Assembly: GCF_000369805.1 (NCBI RefSeq)
Contig: NZ_KB850224.1
Location: 434,001-498,000, forward strand
DNA: 64,000 nt
Origin: Acinetobacter sp. NIPH 2100
Lineage (GTDB): Bacteria > Pseudomonadota > Gammaproteobacteria > Pseudomonadales > Moraxellaceae
Direction of reading: 5' to 3'
The translations under genes were made by a program, and so were the position numbers. Below, piece after piece: positions 17,846-26,203 of this stretch; position 1 is the stretch's first letter; the number at the start of each line of letters is the position of its first letter. Below the pieces are notes generated by a model that was not told the origin of the DNA, did not search any database, and saw only the letters and a list, made by a program, of their open reading frames with translations.

Positions 17846-20104
17846 CTAACTAAATTCCTGTGGATCCACATCAATGGATAGCCTCAATAGATGTTGACGA
17901 GGCAAGTGTACGACGTGTTGCCACCATTGACGCAAATAAAAATGCAGTTTGGCGCGATCAGTAGACAAAATCACCATATGCGCGCGATAACGACCAGCTT
18001 TACGTTCCATAGGTGCAGGAATGGGTCCCCAAATATCAACTAAATCTCCAGCCATTGTCCTTAATTGTTGTGCAATATCTGCTAAGAATTGTTGGCTATA
18101 ATCTCGATCTTTAGATTCGACTCGAACCAGTACTGCATAGCGATAAGGGGGAAGTTGCGCGATCTTGCGATCAGCCAGCATTTGTTTGGCGACAGTACGA
18201 TAATCATGTTCAATCAATGTGGTCAGCATCGGGTGATCTGGACGTAAACTTTGCAAATAGACACTGCCTTTATGCTCACCACGTCCAGCACGTCCAGCAA
18301 CTTGTACAATTAATTGTGCCGTACGTTCTGGCGCACGAGGGTCAACACTGAGTAGGCCTGCATCAATATCTAAAATAGCAACAAGAGTGACATGCGGGAA
18401 GTGGTGGCCCTTGGCTAGCATTTGTGTGCCTAGCAAAATATTGGGTTTATTTTGCTGAATGCGATCATAAATTTTCTGCCAGCTACCCACTCGGCTGGTA
18501 CTGTCACGATCGACGCGAATGACTTCATTGTGAGGGAAGAGCTCTTGTAGGTGTTCTTCAAGCTTGGCTGTTCCTGCACCAATGGTTTTTAAGCTTTGTT
18601 TTTGGCATGCAGGGCAATGATCGGGCAGGCGGTTGATGGTACCGCAATGATGACAATGCAAATAATGGTAAGGCTGTGAGTGTAGGGTAAAGTGCGCATC
18701 ACAATGGGGGCAATTGGCTTGCCAGCCGCAGCTTTCACACATCAAGATTGGCGCATAGCCGCGTCGGTTTAAAAAAATCAGAACTTGTTCTTTACGTTCT
18801 AGGGTATGTTTGATTTGTTCAATTAAGGTTTGGCTCAGACCATGCTTCTTTTTTGCAACTTTTAAATCCACCACATGCATTTTCGGTAAAACTGCTACGC
18901 CTGCACGCTGATTCAGCTCCAGAAGTTGTAATTTTCCTGACTCAACCAGATGATAACTGTCGATACTCGGCGTAGCTGAGCCAAGAATCACAGGACAGTT
19001 TTGCAAATGTCCTCGATATAAGGCGACATCACGGGTATGGTAACGAAAGCCTTCTTGTTGTTTATAGGAAAGATCGTGTTCTTCATCCAGAATGATTAAG
19101 CCCAGATGAGGCAGCGGGGTATAGATTGCAGAGCGAGTACCAATAATAATTGAAGCCTTACCCGTCTGGGCATGTTGCCAAGCTTGTAAGCGTTTCGAGT
19201 CATTTAACCCCGAATGCAGTAAGGCAACATCACAATGAAAGCGGGACTTAAAACGCGCTACAGTTTGAGGCGTCAAGCCAATTTCGGGGACCAACACTAG
19301 AACCTGTTTGCCCTGTTTTAATACCTCATGCATCACTTGAAGATAGACTTCAGTTTTACCACTGCCAGTCAAACCATCCAATAAAAATGCTTGATAGTGA
19401 TGCTGTGCTTTGAGAATTTGTTGAATGGCATTTTTCTGATCGTCATTGGGCGTTAAAGGGACTTGAGCCAATTGTACTGGTGTCGGGGTGAAATCATGGG
19501 GTTCTAGACAGCACTCAACCAAGCCTTTCTTTTCCAGAGCTTTCAGGGTTGAGGTTTCTACACCGCTGAGATTTAAAACATTCTCAGTGGTGCCGTGCGG
19601 ATGAAGTTTTAAAACTTGATAGGCATCATATTGTTTTTGAGAGCGTTTTAATAAAGATGCTGGATCATCATGCGCTGTGATTTTCCATAAATGAAACAGA
19701 ATATCTAAGGCACGTCCTTGTCTTAATAAGGTCGGCAGGGCACTTTGCATCACCTCACCAATCGGAAATTGATAATATTGGGCTGACCATGTCAACAAAG
19801 TTAAAACTTGTTGGTCTAAAATCGATTCCTGATCGAGTAATTCTGTGATGGCCTTAAGTTTGAACTGTCCTGTAAATGCTTCGTTTGGATCAACTTTCTC
19901 TGTAATGATCCCAACAAGATTTTGCCGACCAAAAGAAATCGCGACACGTGCACCGATTTGAGCTTGAGCGTACTGCTCAGCGCTGACCGTGTAGTCAAAC
20001 GTGTCGTACACATAAACGGGTATTGCAACTCGAATACGGTACAAAATAGCGTTAGAATTTTGGGACGACATATAGGCTTCATTCATATAAGGGGCGATTG
20101 ACAC
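17846..20104 (-). CDS. priA: PriA, primosomal replication-restart helicase
   Basis: 3'-5' DNA helicase that reloads the replisome at stalled or recombined forks, working with the products of RecBCD repair. About 752 residues. Seen: N-terminal DNA-binding region (to about 105), Walker A GLTGSGKTEVY (about 244), DEEH box, then the inserted zinc module with CESC, CPHC, CHHC and CPAC, and motifs QVAGRAGRG. Starts at Met1, Met7 or Met12 are all possible. It is divergent from gspF. Confidence 0.97.
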   Translation of the reverse strand: MSIAPYMNEAYMSSQNSNAILYRIRVAIPVYVYDTFDYTVSAEQYAQAQIGARVAISFGRQNLVGIITEKVDPNEAFTGQFKLKAITELLDQESILDQQVLTLLTWSAQYYQFPIGEVMQSALPTLLRQGRALDILFHLWKITAHDDPASLLKRSQKQYDAYQVLKLHPHGTTENVLNLSGVETSTLKALEKKGLVECCLEPHDFTPTPVQLAQVPLTPNDDQKNAIQQILKAQHHYQAFLLDGLTGSGKTEVYLQVMHEVLKQGKQVLVLVPEIGLTPQTVARFKSRFHCDVALLHSGLNDSKRLQAWQHAQTGKASIIIGTRSAIYTPLPHLGLIILDEEHDLSYKQQEGFRYHTRDVALYRGHLQNCPVILGSATPSIDSYHLVESGKLQLLELNQRAGVAVLPKMHVVDLKVAKKKHGLSQTLIEQIKHTLERKEQVLIFLNRRGYAPILMCESCGWQANCPHCDAHFTLHSQPYHYLHCHHCGTINRLPDHCPACQKQSLKTIGAGTAKLEEHLQELFPHNEVIRVDRDSTSRVGSWQKIYDRIQQNKPNILLGTQMLAKGHHFPHVTLVAILDIDAGLLSVDPRAPERTAQLIVQVAGRAGRGEHKGSVYLQSLRPDHPMLTTLIEHDYRTVAKQMLADRKIAQLPPYRYAVLVRVESKDRDYSQQFLADIAQQLRTMAGDLVDIWGPIPAPMERKAGRYRAHMVILSTDRAKLHFYLRQWWQHVVHLPRQHLLRLSIDVDPQEFS

Positions 20105-20284
20105 TTCAGCCTTTAGGTTGTGTTATTGACTAAAACAACTTATACAAGGCATGACTGCATGTCATGGAATTATGCTAAAGTGCGGAGTGTTATGTCGATG
20201 AATTTCTTGTGAAACTCACGTATTTCATTGCAAACACGGATGCAATAGCAACAACAACTATTTTGGGACAATTAGAACAGAACC

Positions 20285-21490
20285 ATGCCTGCTTATCAAT
20301 TTACCGCTCTTGATGCCTCTGGAAAGCAACATAAAGGTGTGCTTGAAGGGGATTCTGCACGTCAAATTCGCCAACAGTTGCGCGATAAAGCATGGACCCC
20401 GATTGCGGTTGATGCCGTTGAGCAAAAAGACAAACAGCAACAGCGGTCATGGTTTAAAAAAAGCTTTAGCGCTTATGATTTGGCACTGATGACCCGTCAG
20501 CTTTCCGTTCTAGTTGCCGCAGGTATTCCATTGGAAGAAGCTTTGCGTGCGGTCAGTAAACAAAGTGAAAAATCACATGTCCAAAATTTATTGATCGCCG
20601 TACGGTCTAAGGTGCTTGAAGGGCATTCACTGGCAAAAAGTATGCAACAGTCAGGTCGTTTCCCTGAACTCTATATTGCAACGGTTGCTGCAGGCGAGCG
20701 TTCAGGACATCTTGATTTGATTCTAGATCAACTGTCTGATTACACCGAAAATCGTTTTGCCATGCAGAAGAAAATTCAGGGTGCCATGATCTATCCGATT
20801 GTGCTGATGCTGATGTCTTTCGGGATTGTGATGGGTTTGATGACTTATGTCGTGCCTGAAATCGTCAAAACCTTTGAACAGAGTAAAGAAGCTTTGCCGT
20901 GGATTACAGTCGCATTGATGAAAGCCAGTGCCTTTATTCGGCATACTTGGGTTGGCATGCTGATTCTTGCTTTTATTGCCATTATTCTATTCACTCGATT
21001 TTTAAGAACCAATGCAGGGCATTATGCATTTGACCGATTAACGCTCAGATTGCCACTATTTGGTAAACTTTCACGTGGTATAAATGCGGCACGTTTTGCC
21101 AGTACCTTGTCCATTTTAACGCGTTCGGGTGTGCCTTTGGTTGAGGCCTTACGTATTGGTGCCGAAGTCAGTAATAACTGGGTGATCCGTGATGCGATTG
21201 AGGTGGCAATGGAGCGTGTAACAGAAGGTGGTAATTTGGCAACACAATTAGAGCGTTGCGGTTATTTTCCCCCGATGATGGTACAAATGATTCGAAGTGG
21301 TGAAGTCTCTGGTGAACTGGATCGCATGTTGGATCGTGCATCTATTATGCAAGATCGTGAAGTGACCACCTTTATTTCAACCTTACTGGCTTTACTTGAA
21401 CCCTTGATGTTGATTTTTATGGCAGCAATTGTATTGGTGATTGTGATTGCGGTAATGTTGCCAATTATTAATATGAACAATATGATCTAA
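20285..21490 (+). CDS. gspF: GspF, type II secretion inner-membrane platform protein
   Basis: Polytopic platform protein of the general secretory pathway, about 401 residues, contacting the GspE ATPase and GspL. Seen: two tandem T2SSF domains (about 70-195 and 270-395), with LTRQLSVLVAAGIPLEEAL in the first and FASTLSILTRSGVPLVEAL in the second, plus three membrane helices. gspG follows after 17 bp. A PilC-type pilus protein is the alternative, but the neighbouring major pseudopilin favours GspF. Confidence 0.95.
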   Translation: MPAYQFTALDASGKQHKGVLEGDSARQIRQQLRDKAWTPIAVDAVEQKDKQQQRSWFKKSFSAYDLALMTRQLSVLVAAGIPLEEALRAVSKQSEKSHVQNLLIAVRSKVLEGHSLAKSMQQSGRFPELYIATVAAGERSGHLDLILDQLSDYTENRFAMQKKIQGAMIYPIVLMLMSFGIVMGLMTYVVPEIVKTFEQSKEALPWITVALMKASAFIRHTWVGMLILAFIAIILFTRFLRTNAGHYAFDRLTLRLPLFGKLSRGINAARFASTLSILTRSGVPLVEALRIGAEVSNNWVIRDAIEVAMERVTEGGNLATQLERCGYFPPMMVQMIRSGEVSGELDRMLDRASIMQDREVTTFISTLLALLEPLMLIFMAAIVLVIVIAVMLPIINMNNMI

Positions 21491-21507
21491 TGAGTGACAT
21501 GTAAGAG

Positions 21508-21951
21508 ATGAAAATGAAGAATCAAAAAATGTATGTGAAGCAATCTGGCTTCACGTTAATAGAAGTGATGGTTGTTATTGTAATTCTAGGTGTTTTGGCG
21601 GCACTGATCGTTCCAAACGTCATGGGTCGTGGTGAAAAGGCTAAAGTGGATACCACCAGTATTACCTTAAAAGGTGTTGCGGGTGCCTTGGATCAATATA
21701 AGTTGGACAATGGTCGTTACCCATCGATGCAAGATGGTGGTTTAGATGCATTGGTGAATCAGCCTGCATCTGCAAAAAACTGGTTACCTGGCGGTTATGT
21801 GAAAGGTGGCTATCCAAAAGACAGTTGGGAAAATGATTTACAGTATGTGATTCCTGGCCGTGAAGGACGTTCATTTGATTTATATTCGTTTGGTGCGGAT
21901 GGTAAAGAAGGTGGCGAAGGGAATGATGCGGATATTTATTATCAGCCATAA
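21508..21951 (+). CDS. gspG: GspG, major pseudopilin of type II secretion
   Basis: Builds the pseudopilus that pushes exoproteins through the secretin. 147 residues. Seen: short basic leader, prepilin peptidase site G-FTLIE (cleavage after Gly14), then hydrophobic VMVVIVILGVLAALIVP. The C-terminal SFGADGKEGGEGNDADI loop supplies calcium-binding acidic residues typical of GspG. It lies in an operon with gspF. The other gsp genes are not in this window. A long hairpin follows. Confidence 0.96.
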   Translation: MKMKNQKMYVKQSGFTLIEVMVVIVILGVLAALIVPNVMGRGEKAKVDTTSITLKGVAGALDQYKLDNGRYPSMQDGGLDALVNQPASAKNWLPGGYVKGGYPKDSWENDLQYVIPGREGRSFDLYSFGADGKEGGEGNDADIYYQP

Positions 21952-21962
21952 TTATGAATAAA

Positions 21963-22009
21963 ATATCACTTCACTTTTGAATTAAATAAATAGAGAGTGA
22001 AGTGATAAT
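21963..22009 (+). terminator. Long-stem hairpin after gspG
   Basis: Perfect 12-bp arms TATCACTTCACT and AGTGAAGTGATA around a loop of about 22 nt. There is no strong T-run, so it may stabilise the mRNA 3' end rather than terminate. Confidence 0.45.
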
Positions 22010-22213
22010 GTTTCTTAATTAAATAAAATAGCATAACTGTTTGAAAAATATAAAATGAATAAAATATTAAATATGTGAGAGTTATAATAAGAATTATTCC
22101 CATATTTGATAGTTACAAGAAAAAGAAATTATGCAGAAAAATAGACTATTTCTTTAGATCAAAGCTTTGCATAATAAATTCAAGCCGTTGAAAATAAGAT
22201 GTGGAGAAATCAG

Positions 22214-22558
22214 ATGAAAGCATTCTTTATGTTGGATGAACTGAATCAGTTTCATTGGGCAATGCTTAAATCTGTATTGCTCATTTTAAGTTTATTACCG
22301 ATTAGTGAAGGTGCCCTAAGCCTATGGCAGGCCACTGAAGGCAGTAGTCAAATTATGATTGGCTTTTTTGTTCTCAGTATGTTGAGTGCATGGTTTGTGG
22401 TTTGTTTCTTAAGTGCTTTAAAAACCACAGTTTGGAGTAATAAAGAGCTGATTTCGAAATATGAGCAGCTGCTGTTTAGTGCCTATCGCTATATTCCAAT
22501 GTTATTTTTATCTAGCTTGGTTGCTTATTTAACCATGCAGTTTTCTATAGCCATCTAA
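22214..22558 (+). CDS. Small membrane protein of unknown function
   Basis: 114 residues with three hydrophobic segments (about 18-40, 48-70 and 92-113); I do not recognise the family. ATG 22214 is preferred because GGAG lies nine bases upstream; an in-frame ATG at 22199 has no such signal. The N-terminus MKAFFMLDELNQFHWAML is polar, then enters the first helix. It stands alone after gspG, with a shared terminator separating it from the convergent DUF2798 gene. Confidence 0.65.
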   Translation: MKAFFMLDELNQFHWAMLKSVLLILSLLPISEGALSLWQATEGSSQIMIGFFVLSMLSAWFVVCFLSALKTTVWSNKELISKYEQLLFSAYRYIPMLFLSSLVAYLTMQFSIAI

Positions 22559-22580
22559 ATATTTTAGACCGTCCAATGTT

Positions 22581-22609
22581 AAAACGTAGATATGAAATCT
22601 ACGTTTTTT
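22581..22609. terminator. Bidirectional terminator between two small membrane-protein genes
   Basis: ACGTAGAT-ATGAA-ATCTACGT, with A4 on one side and T6 on the other. Confidence 0.8.
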
Positions 22610-22620
22610 ATTTGTCGAAT

Positions 22621-22884
22621 TTAAGTGGGTTGAACAATCAGCATGGTGATTTTTCGGACTACAGGTAACACCAAAAGCAGAACCGGAAAAGCAATGATCC
22701 ACGAAATCCCCCAAGCTGACATCCATGTATGAACAGAAAATTGTTCAAAGCCCATACTACGTAAGGTGCTAATAAATGACACGATAAAGGTCATGATGAT
22801 TGATAAGAAGAAAGGTAAAACAATCGAGGCGTAACGATTTGGAATCTTTTGAAAACGAAAAGAAGAAGATTGAGAATTTTGCAT
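22621..22884 (-). CDS. DUF2798-type two-helix membrane protein
   Basis: 87 residues with two hydrophobic helices, the first around PFFLSIIMTFIVSFIST and the second around WGISWIIAFPVLLLVLPVV. This spacing and the WxxSWxxAFP pattern fit the DUF2798 family, whose function is unknown. It is a single gene with a convergent terminator. A 14-bp palindrome lies about 105 bp upstream and could be its operator. The family call rests on pattern recognition only. Confidence 0.6.
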   Translation of the reverse strand: MQNSQSSSFRFQKIPNRYASIVLPFFLSIIMTFIVSFISTLRSMGFEQFSVHTWMSAWGISWIIAFPVLLLVLPVVRKITMLIVQPT

Positions 22885-23218
22885 TTTTTACTCCGTAAAC
22901 CAACAAAAGCCAGTGCCTTATCAAAGATATAAATATCTTGATTAAAATAGCTCCAAGCCTTGTTGGAGATATGTTGGCACGTTGATTGACGTAAACGTTT
23001 ACGGCTTTTTTGATCAGCACAGTTAATCTAGCATGAATATTTAAAATTACAAATCTGGAAGGGGCCATTTCCTTAACACTATAGGCCTATGTTCTTTCTT
23101 GTAATTATTTAAGGCGGGGAAGAGAAACAGATACAGTAAATTCAGTGAAAGATTGAGAGGCGGTATTACCCTTTGTGCCCAAAGTTTGAAGTTTCTCTGG
23201 GCACAACGTTGCTCTCAT
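22885..23218. other. Intergenic region with palindromic operator and a hairpin
   Basis: No gene is seen. It holds a 14-bp palindrome CGTAAACGTTTACG (22990-23003) and, close to the 3' end of lnt, the inverted repeat TTGTGCCCA/TGGGCACAA (about 23172-23206), which probably ends the lnt transcript. Confidence 0.5.
22990..23003. promoter_or_regulatory. 14-bp palindrome resembling a LacI/GalR-type operator
   Basis: CGTAAACGTTTACG is a perfect palindrome centred on CG, as in GalR/LacI-family sites (GTAAACGTTTAC core). No LacI-family gene is in the window. It is upstream of the DUF2798 gene. Confidence 0.45.
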
Positions 23219-24778
23219 TTATCGACGGGATTTGAAGGTAATATCCACTTTACGTGGACGATAGATCCATCCCATAACCAACAATAATAGTGAGAAAATC
23301 AGGATTGGATAATCGCTTAAACGATTGTAGAGCGTTTGCCCTTGCATGGCAGGTAATTCACCACGCAACACGACCTCTTGATCGATTGGGGCTTGTTTGA
23401 CGATATGACCATTGTGATCGATAAACGCAGTTACCCCTGTATTGGTGGCACGAATAAACCAACGGCCATTTTCTTTGGCACGCATTTGTACCATTTGTAA
23501 ATGTTGCCAAGGTCCAGCCGTCCCTGTAAACCAAGCATCATTCGACACTGTAATTAAAAAATCACTGTTTGATGCATTCCGACGGGTCAGGTTTGGATAC
23601 GCCACTTCATAGCAAATGGCTGCTGCAAGGGCATGGCCTTTCACTGTTAATGGTTTTTGATTAGCTTCACCACGAGAAAAGCCACTCATACTGACATCAT
23701 TCTGCATCGCGGGCAGTACCCATTTCAACATCCCTGATAATGGAATATATTCACCAAATGGTACTAACCGTTGTTTTTTATATAAGCCATGTGAGTCACT
23801 ACCAGAGGCCATAATACTGTTGTAATACAGTGGCTCGCCGGCTTGTTGTGATTTAGGTAGATCCCAGTAAGGAATCCCTGTGACCCAAGCGGTATCTGTT
23901 TTTTTAGCTTGCGCAGCCATAGCATCCAAAAATTCTGGAATATCCGTTTGGAACATCGGAATTGAGGATTCAGGCCAGACAATCAGATCACGTCCCCATT
24001 CAGCGCGAGTGAGGTTGGCATAAATTTCTAAGGTTTTAATTTGATATTCGGTTAACCATTTTAGGTCTTGTGGAATATTGCCTTGAATGAGTGAAACACT
24101 CAGTGGTTTAGTGGCCTTAGGTTGCACAAATTGAATAAATCCAGCTCCCCAAGCACCTAATACCAAGAGTGCTGAAGGAATTGCCCAAAACCAGCGACGA
24201 TTTAAAATTTCGACCAAGGCACAGGCCAGTACAATCACCACGAAAGAAACCGCATAGACGCCAAATAAAGGCGCATAGCCATCGAGTAGGCGTTCAGTGA
24301 AGGCATAACCTGCAAACAACCATGGAAAACCTGTAAATACCCAAGTTTTTGCCCACTCAAATAATATCCAGAGTGGAGCGAAAGTTAATGGTGTTTCTGG
24401 AAAGAAGCGACGATACAACCATGTTTGAAAAGCCGTAAATAAGCCCATTGCGGCTGCCATAAAGACAATCATCAAAATGCTTAAAAAGGCATTGGTATCC
24501 CCGTAGGTATGGATCGAGGTGTACAGCCAAAACGCGCCGACAAACCATAAACCAAAACCATAAGCCCAACCGAGTGCAAAAGCTTGTCGAGGGCTACGTT
24601 GACGTAATACTGCATACAACAATGCAGGCGATAAAATCGCAAGCCACCAGAAATAATATGGGGCTAAAGCCAAACTAAAGATTGCACCCGCAATGAGTGC
24701 AATCAACAGTGGAAAAATAAAAGGAAGCTGTTTCTGTGGTTGAGACGAATTTAACAGCTTTTCAAAATAGGTTCTCAT
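23219..24778 (-). CDS. lnt: Apolipoprotein N-acyltransferase
   Basis: Inner-membrane enzyme that adds the third acyl chain to the N-terminal cysteine of lipoproteins. 519 residues. Seen: six or so N-terminal helices, then a periplasmic nitrilase-like domain with the Glu-Lys-Cys triad in WPESSIP, KQRLVPFGEYIP and ICYEVAYP, and a last helix near the C-terminus. The start overlaps the corC stop by four bases (ATGA), so the two are translationally coupled, as in many proteobacteria. Confidence 0.97.
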   Translation of the reverse strand: MRTYFEKLLNSSQPQKQLPFIFPLLIALIAGAIFSLALAPYYFWWLAILSPALLYAVLRQRSPRQAFALGWAYGFGLWFVGAFWLYTSIHTYGDTNAFLSILMIVFMAAAMGLFTAFQTWLYRRFFPETPLTFAPLWILFEWAKTWVFTGFPWLFAGYAFTERLLDGYAPLFGVYAVSFVVIVLACALVEILNRRWFWAIPSALLVLGAWGAGFIQFVQPKATKPLSVSLIQGNIPQDLKWLTEYQIKTLEIYANLTRAEWGRDLIVWPESSIPMFQTDIPEFLDAMAAQAKKTDTAWVTGIPYWDLPKSQQAGEPLYYNSIMASGSDSHGLYKKQRLVPFGEYIPLSGMLKWVLPAMQNDVSMSGFSRGEANQKPLTVKGHALAAAICYEVAYPNLTRRNASNSDFLITVSNDAWFTGTAGPWQHLQMVQMRAKENGRWFIRATNTGVTAFIDHNGHIVKQAPIDQEVVLRGELPAMQGQTLYNRLSDYPILIFSLLLLVMGWIYRPRKVDITFKSRR

Positions 24779-25614
24779 TGACGGACAGCTCGAATCAGAT
24801 GAATAGTGCGTGCATCTGCTTCAATAATGGTGAATTGCCAATCGCCAAGCTCAATGGTTTGACCTTGTAAATCGCTCACTAAACCAATCTCTTGCAGCAG
24901 TAAACCGCCCATAGTTTCAACTTCATCGTCAGAAAAATCTGCATCTAAAATTGTGTTGAAGTGTTCGATTGGTGTAAGTGCCTGCACAATCCAGGTATTG
25001 GCTGTGGTCGGATCATTATCTGGCACGATATATAATGCTTCTTCATCTGCGATATCGTGTTCATCTTCGATTTCACCGACAATCTCTTCCAGAATGTCTT
25101 CAAGCGTGACTAAACCCGAGGTTGAACCATATTCATCGATCACAATCGCAATATGGGTCTGGGTATTTTTCAACATGCGTAATACTTGGTCTGAACGTGC
25201 ACTTTCAGGTACAAATACAGGCTGACGCATCAATGAGCGAATATCAACTTTGACATTGCGTTCAGTTAAAAAAGGTAAGAGATCTTTCGCTAATAAGATA
25301 CCAACCACATTATCGGTTTGATCCGCAGAGAATACTGGGAAGCGCGAATGTGCCGAATCAATCAGCACATGCAGAATATCAAGTAATTGATCATCTTCCT
25401 GTAAGCTAATAATCGCTGTACGCGGTGTCATGACTTCTCGAATCTTGGTTGCTGGCAGATCGAGAACACCCTCAAGCATAGCAACAGTATCTGGCTCTAA
25501 AAAGCGACGTGAGTCTTGAACTAACTTGAGTAATTCATCGCGGGTTTCAGGTGCGGTACCTAACCATTTTCTTAAGCCACGCATACCCCACGACGGACTG
25601 GATTCCTCGACCAT
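24775..25614 (-). CDS. corC: CorC/HlyC-family CBS-domain protein
   Basis: 279 residues, cytoplasmic. Two CBS domains (about 65-120 and 130-185) with VMTPRTAIISL and IDEYGSTSGLVTLEDILEEIVGEIEDEHD, then the CorC_HlyC domain with the characteristic VETMGGLLL. The family is tied to Mg2+/Co2+ efflux and membrane stress; the role is not certain. It overlaps lnt by 4 bp (classical ybeX-lnt order). The ybeY-phoH genes that often precede it are not here; the next gene upstream is divergent tusA. Confidence 0.9.
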   Translation of the reverse strand: MVEESSPSWGMRGLRKWLGTAPETRDELLKLVQDSRRFLEPDTVAMLEGVLDLPATKIREVMTPRTAIISLQEDDQLLDILHVLIDSAHSRFPVFSADQTDNVVGILLAKDLLPFLTERNVKVDIRSLMRQPVFVPESARSDQVLRMLKNTQTHIAIVIDEYGSTSGLVTLEDILEEIVGEIEDEHDIADEEALYIVPDNDPTTANTWIVQALTPIEHFNTILDADFSDDEVETMGGLLLQEIGLVSDLQGQTIELGDWQFTIIEADARTIHLIRAVRQ

Positions 25615-25786
25615 GATCTTTCCTAAAGACTCTCTATATCAATTAGATGATTTTCATCATACCGAAGATAAAGCGGATATGCATCAATAATACTATGTAA
25701 AAAACGTACAGTTTTTCAAAAAGCTGATGATGATTTTCATATCAGCAGTTTATGCTAAAATGTAAAAATTCGAATATTTGAGTTTT

Positions 25787-26047
25787 ATGATGTCTGAACA
25801 ACCAAAACTTCCTGCTGTTCAAATCAATACGCGAGGTTTACGTTGCCCTGAGCCTGTGATGATGTTGCATCAAGCCATTCGCAAAGCCAAGTCGGGTGAT
25901 GTGGTTGAGGTGCTTGCCACAGACCCGTCTACATCATGGGATATTCCAAAATTTTGTATGCATCTTGGCCATGAACTGGTACTGAAAGAAGAAACTCAGG
26001 ACGAAAACAGCAATACTGAATATCGTTACTTAGTGCAGAAAGGTTAG
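25787..26047 (+). CDS. tusA: TusA-family sulfurtransferase
   Basis: Small sulfur carrier, about 86 residues, that relays persulfide sulfur for tRNA 2-thiouridine and other thio-cofactors. Seen: the invariant Cys in LRCPEPVMML (CPxP motif) and the alpha-beta sandwich segment GDVVEVLATDPSTSWDIPKFC. ATG 25787 or 25790 is the likely start; the in-frame TTG at 25778 is upstream without a ribosome site. Single gene with a strong terminator. Confidence 0.92.
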   Translation: MMSEQPKLPAVQINTRGLRCPEPVMMLHQAIRKAKSGDVVEVLATDPSTSWDIPKFCMHLGHELVLKEETQDENSNTEYRYLVQKG

Positions 26048-26067
26048 TACTTGTTTAAATAGCACAT

Positions 26068-26097
26068 AAAAAATCCGAGTCTAAACTCGGATTTTTT
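26068..26097. terminator. Terminator after tusA
   Basis: ATCCGAGT-CTAA-ACTCGGAT with A and T tracts on both sides; bidirectional. Confidence 0.85.
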
Positions 26098-26128
26098 GCA
26101 TTGCATATTCAAATCATCATCACCTGAA

Positions 26129-26185
26129 GCAGGAAGCACAAAGCAATACTTTGTCCTGCCGCAAGTGCAAAAGCTATGCTTTTGC
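26129..26185 (-). terminator. Two hairpins after the ETF-QO gene
   Basis: GCAAAAGC-TAT-GCTTTTGC (26167-26185) and an imperfect GCAGGA..ACAAAG/CTTTGTCCTGC stem (26129-26159). Together they probably end the minus-strand ETF-QO transcript. Confidence 0.5.
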
Positions 26186-26203
26186 AGAGAAGGTGCTGTT
26201 CTA

